Both the position numbers and the translations under genes were made by a program. Of a stretch of 64,000 nucleotides of DNA, positions 8,711 to 20,200 are shown one piece after another. The notes beneath the pieces were generated by a model. The model had not been told where the DNA came from and did not search any database. It saw only the letters and a program-made list of their open reading frames with translations. Each line of letters starts with the position of its first letter. The first letter of the stretch is position 1. Origin of the DNA: Actinomadura spongiicola (GTDB lineage Bacteria; Actinomycetota; Actinomycetes; Streptosporangiales; Streptosporangiaceae); the NCBI RefSeq assembly GCF_003432485.1, contig NZ_QVNQ01000002.1, positions 558,001 through 622,000 on the forward strand. The letters run 5' to 3'.

Positions 8711-11092
8711 ATGTTGATTTTTTGTGTCCGCGGGTACGTCGCGGTCTTAGCGATGGCTGCTCTGACCTTAGCGGTCAGCCTGGTGGGAATACCGTCTGCG
8801 GCGGCGCATGGGTCGAGGATCCAGCTAAAGAACCAGGCGGTACCGAGCGCACCCCCTGAAGTCGGTCAGTGGTTCAAGGTGCGTGGCGGTCTTGTGGACG
8901 GTAAAGTCATAGCGGCCGGTGCGACCTCGACGGTGAAGGTCACCGGTCAGGCGGCAATTCCGGCCTCAGGTGTCGCCTCGGTGGCGCTGAATATCGCGGC
9001 CAGGGGATCCAGCGGTACCGGTCAGGTGATCGCCTATCCGTCCGGTACGGCGACCCGGGACAACACGGCGATACGGTTCCGGCAGTCCTTCTTCAATCAG
9101 AACCTGGTGTTCTTGAAGGTCGGCTCCGACGGCAACATCCAGCTCAAGAACGACTCGACTTCGGCTGTCCAAATCTATGCGGATGCGCACGCCTACACGA
9201 AGACGGCGCCTGGGGCCACTGCAGGCTCCACTCTCGTCCCGCTCAAGCCGGCGAGGATTGGGCAGGTCAACGTTCCGGCTAATGACAGTGTCCTCGTGGA
9301 GCCCTTGGGAAAGGCCGGAATCCCCTCGGGTGGTGTATCGGATGTGTTGTTCACGATGGCGGCGGCCAAGAGCAGCGCATCGGGAAAACTGATCGTCTAC
9401 CCGTCGGACGGAAGTCTCCCGGGCGACACCAACCTTGACTACGGCCTGAACCTACTCGTCCAGAATCAGGTGTTGGCTCGCTTGGGGGCTGACGGAAAGT
9501 TCAGGATTCGGAACGCGGGCTCCAAGGCCATCACGGTCTCATTGGACGTGGCGGCATACCTCGCCGAACCATCGGCTGCGGTCAAGGGGACGACGACGCA
9601 GCCGACCCCACCGTATCGGCTCGCCGACGATGTGCGGGTACCGGCAGGTGGCACCTACACTGTGGCTCCCCTCGACCGTGGCGGCGTTCCGGCCGCTGGC
9701 GTATCTGGCGTGTACCTAAATCTGACGAACGTCCATCACACAGGAAGTGGAATCATCCGGGTCTACCCGTCCGGTACTGCGCCGACGGAAACCCACGCCG
9801 TGACATTCATGGAGGCGATGGCCTACAGCGGCGCCCTTCCGGCAAAACTCGGTGAGGACGGCAAAATCACCGTCCACAACACGGGTTCGGCAGAGATCCG
9901 ACTCTGGATCGATCAGTTCGCCTACTTCAAGGAGCCGGCCACGGGATGCGCCGGTGGCGCCGCTCCGGCCGGTATGCAGAAGGCGTCGAAGGTGTCGGTG
10001 GCCGATCCAGAACCGTACAACCCGACGACTGTCCTGCAGGCGTCGCCGACTGCTGTCGGATCGCTTGGGATTCTTGAGTTCGCCTACACCGATGGCATCG
10101 GACGACTGATGCACGGCCGCGCGAATCCCGACGCACTGTGGTCGATCCAATGGACACCGATTCATGGGCAGGAAGGCTACTACGGCCAGCCGACGCTGGG
10201 CGAGCAGGCCGATGGGCGGCTCAACGTCCTGGCGCACAATCTGAGCGGCAACGTCTGGTCCCGGACACAAGCGACAAAGGATCCTGCCGCCTGGGGCGAC
10301 TGGGTCAATGTGCAGAAGCCGATGGGTTCTACGGTGACGGTCGCACGGCACGATGACACGCTGGTCGCCTTCGCCGTCGACGGCGCGGGCTCCCTGTGGG
10401 CACTGCCACAATATGCCGCGAACGATGCCTACCGAGGCTGGATTCAGTTGGGTGTGTCGGGTGTTTCCACCGCTACCGCACCGCTTGCGGTCCCTGTCGC
10501 AGATGGGTTGCGGCTGTTCTACCTTGACGCGTCCGGGGTTTGGCGCACAGCCCTGTACGCGCGAGGCGCCCTGTCGGATTGCGCGTCCTTGAGCGAGCCC
10601 GGTTTCACGGGAACGGCGTCGGTCGTCTCGTCTCCCGGCCACCGTGTGCGGATCTTTGTGCGGAGCCCGAACGGCCACATCCTGACGAAGAAGCAGGACG
10701 GCGCGGGCGTCTTCCCGCAGGAATGGGAACAGGTCGGCTCCCTTGTAGCGGCCGGATCGCCGTCCGCGGTGCTCAGCCCGGGCAGCGGAAAGACAGAAAT
10801 CGTCGTTCGTGGGACCGACGATCGGATCCACAGCACCGGCGAAATCGTCCAGGGCTCTGGTCAGTGGCGCGCATGGGCCGTCGCGCAACGGCACGATGAC
10901 ACCTACGTCCCGGCAACGGACCCGACCGCGTTCGCGTACACGGGGACCAATGGCCCCACGTGGGCGTTCATCTTCCGCACTGTCAACCAGGAAGTGCGCT
11001 TTTACACGCCAGAGAGCGAAACCCTGCGGTCGACCGTGACGTCTCCGACGTTCAAGGGCCGCGCGCTCCCCAAACCTCCAGCTGCCCGCTGA
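8711..11092 (+). CDS. Secreted protein: three beta-rich repeats plus PLL-like beta-propeller
   Basis: The 793-residue product starts with a Sec signal peptide (hydrophobic core AVLAMAALTLAVSLVG, cleavage near AAAHG). Residues about 50-410 hold three repeats of about 115 residues. Each reads V-A/P-x-G-x-T-x-x-V...G-x-I-P-A-S-G-V-x-x-V-x-L-N, then GxGxIxVYPSGT and KLGxDGKIxxxNxGSxxIxLxxDxxAY. Residues about 435-780 form a second domain with repeated W-containing blades (LWSIQWTPIHGQ, VWSRTQATKDPAAWGDW, GRWRAWA-like) like fucose-binding PLL lectins and bacterial propellers. It probably binds glycans or the cell wall outside the cell. RBS GAAAGG precedes ATG 8711. Upstream of, and co-oriented with, the Rhs toxin but separated from it by a strong hairpin. 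Confidence 0.8.
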   Translation: MLIFCVRGYVAVLAMAALTLAVSLVGIPSAAAHGSRIQLKNQAVPSAPPEVGQWFKVRGGLVDGKVIAAGATSTVKVTGQAAIPASGVASVALNIAARGSSGTGQVIAYPSGTATRDNTAIRFRQSFFNQNLVFLKVGSDGNIQLKNDSTSAVQIYADAHAYTKTAPGATAGSTLVPLKPARIGQVNVPANDSVLVEPLGKAGIPSGGVSDVLFTMAAAKSSASGKLIVYPSDGSLPGDTNLDYGLNLLVQNQVLARLGADGKFRIRNAGSKAITVSLDVAAYLAEPSAAVKGTTTQPTPPYRLADDVRVPAGGTYTVAPLDRGGVPAAGVSGVYLNLTNVHHTGSGIIRVYPSGTAPTETHAVTFMEAMAYSGALPAKLGEDGKITVHNTGSAEIRLWIDQFAYFKEPATGCAGGAAPAGMQKASKVSVADPEPYNPTTVLQASPTAVGSLGILEFAYTDGIGRLMHGRANPDALWSIQWTPIHGQEGYYGQPTLGEQADGRLNVLAHNLSGNVWSRTQATKDPAAWGDWVNVQKPMGSTVTVARHDDTLVAFAVDGAGSLWALPQYAANDAYRGWIQLGVSGVSTATAPLAVPVADGLRLFYLDASGVWRTALYARGALSDCASLSEPGFTGTASVVSSPGHRVRIFVRSPNGHILTKKQDGAGVFPQEWEQVGSLVAAGSPSAVLSPGSGKTEIVVRGTDDRIHSTGEIVQGSGQWRAWAVAQRHDDTYVPATDPTAFAYTGTNGPTWAFIFRTVNQEVRFYTPESETLRSTVTSPTFKGRALPKPPAAR

Positions 11093-11097
11093 TCGAT

Positions 11098-11132
11098 GCG
11101 GGCCGTCCTGAGCCTTCATCAGGACGGCCCGC
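11098..11132 (+). terminator. Strong stem-loop after the secreted repeat protein
   Basis: A perfect 14-base stem, left arm GCGGGCCGTCCTGA and right arm TCAGGACGGCCCGC around a 7-base loop (GCCTTCA), begins 6 bases after the stop codon. There is no long T-run, as is common in high-GC actinobacteria. Confidence 0.8.
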
Positions 11133-11203
11133 ACTGTCGATAATTCCTCCGTCTCAACTACGGGCGGGTCCATGGGATGCCGTCCGGTGACCGGGAGTGG
11201 GAC

Positions 11204-14200
11204 ATGACGCGGCCGAAGCGGCTGATCATCGGTGGACGCACACGGCGGACCGGGCGGCCTTCCACGGTGTTCCGGGCTATCGCCCTGGTGCTCGTCCTGT
11301 CGCTGGTCGCCACGCTCGACAGCAGTGGGCACGATGCGTTGTCGGCATGGCGGGATCTCCCGGATCCGCATGGCCCGAAGCAGTCATGGGGTTCGGCCAA
11401 GGGACGCGGCGGGGACATCGCGGTCCCGGGGCGCAACCGTACGGAACCGAAGTCGCTGAGATCGCGGTATCCGCTGGCCACGTCGACGAGATCGCCACGG
11501 CCGCCGCGAAACGTCGCGGCCCTGGTCGCCCCGCCTACGCCGAACCCGGGCAAGGTGTCGGGTTTCGACGCCGCAACGAGCCGCGAGTTGCCCGAACGTC
11601 GGGACGCGCACGCCCGGACGTACGTGAACACCGACGGTACCGAATCAACCGAGTTCTCTTCCCGGCCGATCCATTACCGACGGCCGGATGGTTCCTGGGC
11701 GCCGGTCGACCCACGGCTCGTCCCGGTCGGCGGCAAGGTTGGTGCCGACGGCGCGCCCGCACAGGGCTGGCGAAACGCGGCCGACTCAGTCGACATCAGG
11801 CTCGCTCCGACGGCCAACGGCGCGCCGGTCGTACGGTTGGGAATCGGCGGCGGCCAGGAGATCGGCTACGCGTTGCAGGGTGCCGGAGCCTCATCGGGGC
11901 GAGCGGAGGAGCGCGGAGTCACCTACCCGGACGTGCGCCCGCACACGGACCTGAGGATCGACGTCGGCTCGGGCCGGGTGAAAGAGACACTTGTGCTGCG
12001 GTCGCCGCAGGCGCCGGGCACCTTTGTCTTTCCCCTGATGCTCAAGGGGCTCACCGCGCATGTCACCGGTGACCAGGTCGTGTTCGTCGACGCGTCCGGG
12101 CAGACGAAGGCGGTTGTTCCGGCCGGTTCGATGACCGACTCGGCCGCCGAGCCCGCGACGTCGACGAAAGTGTCCTACAGCCTGGTGTCTGTCGGCGGCA
12201 GGCCCGCGTTGCAGGTGACCGCCGACCCGGAATGGCTGGCCGACCCCGCGCGGGTGTTTCCCGTCGATGTCGACCCCAGTGTCGAGATCAATGCGGCGTC
12301 CACGAGCCTGACGGTCAACGACAGTGGCCAGGTCGATGGCGGGCAGACACTGACGATTGGGTCCCGCTCGGCCGCCTATCTGGGCTTTCCCGGGCTGAGC
12401 GCCCGGCTGAGGTACCACAAGATTTTCGGCGCGACGTTGTGGATGGTGAACCACGACTCTTCGACTTGTCGCTCGCGCCCGGTGAGCGTCCGCCCGGTCA
12501 CCGAGGCCTGGGAGGGCAGGACCGGGCTCGATTATCCGGGGCCGTCGGTCGGTGGGGCGTTAGCGCGCAAGTCGTTCTCCTACGGACACATCGAGTTCGG
12601 CGCGACTAGGTCGAAGTGTCCGACCAAGCCGGTGACGTTCAATCTGGGCAAGGGCGGACGTGATCTGGTTCAGCGGTGGGTGAACGGATCCCAGCCGAAC
12701 TACGGCCTGTCAGTACGGGACGAGTCGTCCGATGGGAGTGGTGCGAAGAAGTTTACGGGCCATGACACGAAGAACCCGCCGCGGCTGATCGTGACGCACA
12801 GCCCCTACAACGCGTCGTACGCGATCACCGACCCGGTACCCGATCCGCCGGTCACACAGGCACAGAGCGGCAAGGTGAAGGTGAGGGTCACCAACACCGG
12901 CGCTGAAACCTGGACGCCGAGCACGTACTACCTCGCATATCGAGTCTACGACGGCAAGGGCAAGCTGATCACCCAGCAACGCTCGGCGAGTCTGCCGGGC
13001 AATGTCGTCCGCGGGGACAGAGCGACGCTGGACGCGGTGATCAAACCGCTGAAACCCGGTACGTACTCCATCGATTTCACGATGGTGCGTAAAGGCGGGC
13101 CGGTGTTCACTGATGAGCAGGTCCCACCAATACGGCTACGCATCCAAATTATCGACATTGCGCCGGTCCTGCAGGAGCTGTATCCGCCCAACGGTTACCA
13201 GGCTCCGACGCTGACCCCGCAACTGTGGGCGACCGCCGTCGATCTGGACGCACCGCCTGGGACGTCGCTGAGCTACAAGTACGAGATCTGTGAGAAGGCG
13301 CCAGACGACAAGCCGGTCAACTGCTGGGACTCCGGTTATGTCCCCACCTACGCCTGGACGGTTCCGGCCGGGAGACTGTCGTGGAGCAAGACGTATCTGT
13401 GGCGAGTGTTCGTCAAAGACGCCGGAAACGAGGTTCCCTCACCCCGGGTGATGCTGCAGACCGCGATCCCGCAGCCGGAGATCACCGCGCAACTCGCCCA
13501 AGGGCAGGATCGCGAGTTCGAGCCGTCGTCGGGCAATTATTCTACTTCGGCGATCGACGCCAGCGTGACGACGGTCGGTCCGGAACTCACGGTCGAGCGC
13601 ACCTACAATAGCTTGGACCCGCGCCGCAACTCGCTGTTCGGGGCCGGGTGGGCGACTCGGTTTGACATGCGACTGACCGAGGACGGGGACGGCTCTGGCA
13701 ACGTGGTCGTCGGATATCCGGACGGCCAGCAGGTCCGCTACGGCAAGAACCCGGACGGCACCTACGTCCCGCCGATGGGTCGCCAGGCCACGCTCACCGT
13801 CGAGCCGGGGAAATGGAAGCTGACCGACAAGACAGGCAGCACATTCGAGTTCGTCAACGGCCGCCTGACCTCGATTACCGACGCGTCCAGTCACGCCGTC
13901 CGGCTCACCTACGACCCGCTCACCGGAAAGCTCGCCAAGGCTACCGCTGCCGGTGGCCGGGAACTCACCTTCACCTGGTCGGGCGGCCATGTCGCGTCCG
14001 TCAGCACCGCGCCGGTCGACGGCACGCCCCTCACCTGGAACTACACCTACACCGGTGATCTGCTCACCAGGGTTTGCGGACCGGCGTCACGCTGCACCAC
14101 TTACGACTACTCGCCGGGGTCGCATTACCGCACGACCGTGTTGGACGACCGTCCCGAATCCTACTGGCGGCTCGGCGAGGACGAGGGCGTCGGCGCGTCG

Positions 14201-17200
14201 AGCCAGGTCGCCGTCAATCTTGGCAAGGACGGCGCGACGTACAAGAACGTCACCCTGGAGGCGGCCGGGGCACTGGCCGGCACTGACAACACCGCGGCCG
14301 GTTTCAATGGCTCGTCCTCGCAGGTGCAGTTGCCTGGCGGGGCCGTGAAGAAGAGCCGGGACCTGACCGTCGAGGTCTGGTTCAAGAACAATGCCACCGG
14401 ATCGGGCGGTCCGCTGATCGGATATCAGGACAAGCCTCTGGACTCCGCGTCCGGTGTAGGCGTCCCGGCCTTGTACACCGGGACGGACGGCAAGCTGCAC
14501 GGCCAGTTCTGGAGCGGCGGGCCGATCTCGCCGATGTCGTCCACCAAAATCGTCAACGATGGCAAATGGCACCACGCCGTCCTGTCGGCGATGGGCTCCA
14601 CTCAGACGCTCTATGTCGATGGGCAGCGGGTCGCGACGCTTACGGGCCAGACCCCGAACCATCTGGCGCTCACCCATAACCAGATCGGTGCGGCGTTCGC
14701 ATCCACGCCCTCGTCCTGGCCAGGGTGGGGCACCGCCCAGCGCCGCTTCTACAACGGCACCATCGACGACGTCGCGATCTATCATCACCCGCTCGGTCCC
14801 GAGCAGGTCGCGGCGCACTACGCGCAGGCCCTGACCGCCGCCGACCAACTCACCAAGATCACGCTACCGAGCGGGAGAACCGCCTCCGAGGTCGAGTACG
14901 ACACCGACCAGGACCGGGTCAGCCAGTACACGGACGGCAACGGCGGGACCTGGAGAATCAAGACGCCGATTGTCTACGGCGGCGCCGCCGACCTGCGGCG
15001 CGCCGTCGAGGTCCGGGACCCCGCGGACCGCCCCTATTTGTATGAGACCGACGCGCTGACCGGCCAGATGATCCGTGTCGGCATTCCGATGGGCCTGGAC
15101 GTCCGGGATGAGGACAAGCAACCCGCCACTCCCACCGCGACCCCGTCCCCAACACCCACCTATGTGTGCACCACCCCCGACCCTGGCGACCCGAGCTTCT
15201 GCACCGATCTGCCCGGGAACTCCGGCGGTGTCCCGGACTGGATGGGCGTCACTCTGGCTGGCATGGGCATCCGGACGTTCGCCTACGACGACAGCCGGAA
15301 TCCGACCGCCATCACTAACGAGAACGGCGACTCGGTCAAGCTCACCTACGACACCCGTGGCAACATCCTGACCCGTACCACCTGTCGTACCAAGGACGTC
15401 TGCCACACCGCCTACTACACCTTCCCAGCCGTCACCGACCCGTCAGACCCACGCAACGACAAGCCGATCGAGCACCGCGACGGCCGCTCTACCAGCGCCA
15501 CTGACAACCGCTACAAGACCAGCTACACCTACACCACTACCGGCGACCTGAAGGTGCAGACCAATCCCCAGGGCGGCGGCCAGGTCAGCTATACCTACAC
15601 CAATGGAACTGAGGCTGCGGTCGGCGGCGGGACCACGCCCAGCGGCCTGATCCGCACCGAGACCGACCCGCGCGGCGCCATCACTCGTTACGCCTACACC
15701 AGTGCAGGCGACCTGGCTCAGGTCACCGACCCGTCCGGCCTGGTCACCAGATACAGCTACGACGCCATCGGACGCCGCAAAACGGTTACCGAGACGTCCG
15801 ACAGCGTCCCTGCGGGAGTCACTACCTACTACGGCTACGACGAATGGTCGAATCTGACCAGCGTCACCCAGCCCGTCACCAGCAATGCCGTCACCAACGC
15901 CGCGCAACAGCAGCGCACCGACTACACCTATGACGCCGACGGCAACCTCACCAAGACGCAGATATCAGACACCAACGGAGGTGAGCCTCGCGTCACCAGC
16001 TACGCCTACGACGACTACAACCTCGTCGAGCGTGTCACCGACGCCCACGGCCACGAAACCGGCTACGACTACGACCGCTTCGGCAACCTCACCGCCATGG
16101 TGGACGCGGTTGGAAACCGGTACGAGTACGCCTACACCGCCCGGAACATGCTCGCCGAAGTGCGACTCCGCGACTTCGACGGTGACCCCGACGGCGCACC
16201 AGAGTTGGGCGACCACCTCGTCGTCGAAGCTCGCGCCTACGACTACGCCGGGCGCCTCGTCGCCACTACCGACGCCATGGGCCGCCGCACCGAGTTCACC
16301 TATTACGGCGACGACCTGCCGAAATCGGCGACGCTCAAAAATTTCCGCAACCCGGACGGCACCAAACGCGATTTCGTCCTGTCCACTGTTGAATACGATG
16401 GCGCGGGCAATCCGACCAAGCTAGTCACTGGCAATGGTAAGAACACCGTCCAGAACGTCTACGACAACGTCGGGCGCCTTCAATCCTCGACACTCGACCC
16501 AACCGGCCTCGCTCGCCGCACCACCTACCGGTACGACGTCGGTGGCAACCTCACGCAAGAGACAGTCAACGGGACGCCGTCCAACGTCCCCTGGACGACT
16601 CCCGTCGAGGGGCAGACGACCGCCTACACCTACGACGCACCAGGCCGTGTCACCCAGCGGACCATCACCGATGGCACTGCTGCGCAGGTCACGTCATTCA
16701 CGTATGACCAACGTGACCTGATCACCTCGGTGACAGATCCCCGAGGCAACGCGGAAGGTGCCAACAAAGCCGCGTACACCACCACGTACAAATACGACGA
16801 GATCGGCCGCCTGACCACCGTCACGTCGCCACCCGTCGCCGCCGAGGCTGGCGGAAGCACCCCCACCGTCACTAGGCCAGAGACCGTCACGGGCTTCAAC
16901 GCCTTCGGTGAGCCCACTGAGTCGAAGGATCCGCTCGGCAACATCGCCCGCACCGAGTACGACCGCCTCGGGCAGCCGGTCAAGGAGATCGCACCGACCT
17001 ACACCCCGCCCGGCTCTGCCGCGCCGTTGACCCCCACCACCACGACGTTTTACGACCCCATCGGACAGATCGAAAAGATCACCGACCCCCGGCAGAACGA
17101 AGCCCGCTACACCTACGACCGTCTTGGTCGCCTCCAAGAGCTCGACGCGCCGGGCAAGACCAATGACGACCGGTCGAAGTGGAAGTACACCTACACCCGG

Positions 17201-20200
17201 ACCGGCGAAGTCCTGTCGGTCACCGATCCCAACGGCGCCCGCGACGAAGCCACCTACGACGATCTCGGCCGCACAGTCACCGCCACAGAGATAGAACGAA
17301 TCCCGGCCCCGGCCGCCTACACCACGCGCACCACCTACGACGACGCCGGGAATCTCCTCACCACCATCTCACCGACCGGCGCCAGGACGACCGCGACCTA
17401 CGACAGCGCGCACCAACTCGTCAAGACGGTCGGCCCGCCTGGAACAGTGTCCGAGTTCGGCTACGACGCCCTCGGACGCCAGATCCGGACAAGCGACGGT
17501 CTCGGCCGCACAGGCAAGCTGGAATACGACACGTTCGGACGTCTCGTTGGTTCCGCCGACCTCAAACCCGACGGCACCGAGGCACGCCGCACCAGCTACC
17601 GCTACGACCTCGCAGGCAACCTCACCCGCAGCACCGACCCGCTCAACCACACCAGGACCTTTACCTACGACGCGCTGAACCGGCTGACCGAGCAGGCAGA
17701 ACCGGTCACCGACACAAAGTCGATCACCACCACGTTCGGTTACGACGCCGCAGGAAATCGCACCCGGTTCACCGACGGCCGCGGCAACGACACCGTCTAC
17801 ACGGTCAACCCGCTCGGCCTGCCCGAGTCGATCATCGAGCCGTCCACCACCGCGCACCCGAACCCGGCACAGCGCACTTGGATCAACACCTATGACGTGG
17901 CCGGAAACCCGGTCAAGGTAACCGCCCCAGGCGGGGTGGTTCGCGAACGCACCTTTGATGCGGCAGGCCGGCTCCTCACCGAATCCGGCTCCGGAGCCGC
18001 CCCGACCACAGCGCGCCGCTACGGCTATGACAACACCGGGCGGCTCATCAAGGCCAACGCCCCTTCAGGCGACAACACCTATACCTACAACGACCGCGGC
18101 CTCCTCACCTCCGCCGACGGCCCGTCCGGGACGGCGACCTGGTCCTACAACGAGGACGGCCAGCCCACCACCCGCTCCGACACCGCCGGCACCGCTCACT
18201 TCGGCTACCTGCACGGTCGCCTGGCCTCCGTCCGGGAGGGGCTCACCGGCACCACCCAGACCCTCGGCTACAACGCCGCCGGACAACCCAACAAGATCGA
18301 TTATGGCGCCGGACGCGTTCGCACCGCCGCCTACGACGACCTCGGCCGAATCGCCAACGACACCTTGAAGAACGGCCAAGGCGCGGTCGTCGCGTCCCTC
18401 GCCTACACCTACGACGACAACGATCAGACCACCAGTAAGACGACCACCGGAACCGCCGGTGCGGCTGAGGACACCTACGGCTATGACCACGCCGGTCGCC
18501 TGACCTCATGGACTCGCGGCGGCACCACCACCCGCTACGAATGGGACGACTCCGGCAACCGCATCAAGGCCGGTGACACGGCCGCGACCTTCGACGAACG
18601 CAACCGCCGTATCACTGATGGCACCGTCACCTCCACCTACACGCCACGTGGCACACTCGCGTCCAAACAGGCTCCCGGCGCACCGGCGACGACCTACACC
18701 TTCGACGCGTTCGACCGGCTCGTCGCCTTCGGCTCCACCGCCTACACCTACGACGGCCTGGACCGCATCGCCACCCGCGACGACACGACCTTCACCTACG
18801 CGGGCCTGGGTACAGACCCCGTCGCGGACGGCCTGACCCGCTACGCACGCGGCCCGTCCGACGAGCCCCTGGCCACCGCACGGGGCCTGGACACCCGCGT
18901 GCTCCTCTCCGACAAACACGACGACGTGTTCGGCACGTTCGACCCGAACGCCGCGCTCACCACCCTTACCGACTCCGTCTCCTACGACCCCTTCGGCGCG
19001 CCCACCGCGACCACCGGCACCAAACCCGGCATCGGTTACCAGGGCGACTGGACCGACCCGGCATCCGGCCAGGTCAACATGGCCGCCCGCTGGTACGACC
19101 CTTCCACCGGCTCCTTCCTCAGCCGCGACGACTGGACCCTCGACCCCACCTCCACCTCCGCGAACGCCAACCGCTACACCTACGCCAACGGCAACCCCAA
19201 CGACAACACCGACCCCACCGGCCACTGGGCGGTCGCAGCCGTTGGGGCGGGACTGCTGCTCGGCAGGGCGGGATATGCGGGGTACCGCTCATATCGTGCA
19301 TGGCGCGCATATCGCGCATACGCAGCTGCGAGTGCTATTACGGTTGGAGGAGGCACAGCCGGATATGTAGGACTGCGCTCCCTGCGTCCGTACGGTGGCC
19401 TTCCCACTTGGCTGTTCCCAGGAATTAGATGCGCCCTCGCACCGTGCCTGTCTGGCGGAGGGGTCCGCCCGGCAGGCGGTAGCTCCGGGGGGCGGGGACA
19501 AGGGGCCTCGTATGTGCCTAGGCGCGGTAGCCCCTATGTTCCCGCCGTCGGCGGGTTGTCGGCAGCGCAGCAAGCAGCGATCGCCCGAGCACAGGCCATT
19601 GCGAGAGCGCGCGCGAGAACGGCGGCAGCCAAGCGTCGTGCCGCGGAAGACGCACGGAACAATGCCAGGGTTATCAGCCCGACGCTCCGCAAGCCCTCTT
19701 ACGCCGATCCCGACTCGCGAATCTCAACCAAGCCTTCACGCATGCCCACGAGGGCAACGGCACACAACGCGGTCAGGGACACTGCCCAGTCACTAAGGAA
19801 CATTCGCGCCAATGCCGTCAGCGAAGCGGGCTCAATCGTCGGACAGGTTTCGCTGACTGGCTTTGCCCCGCCTAGAGCGCTCCCCGTCCAGATCCCGTCG
19901 GGAGTCGGTGAAGGACCACCACCTGCGAGCACTGTCACCCCTCCGAATCCCCAGAATAACTTCGTTCTCATCCCCCTGAGTCCCGTCGGATCCTCGCCCC
20001 CTGTTACGAGACCCGTGACGGAGGAAGGCTCGGGCTCGGGGCATGGTACGTCCAGCAGGGATGATGACGACGGATGCAGGTCGATCAAGGACTACGGGAA
20101 GTTCGATTCACACGGCTATCACTCGGGCGCATATGCTAAGTTTTGCTCCCCGACTGATCTCAAGGGTGGTAGCCTGGCCGAGCCAGAAATCAGGCCGCCG

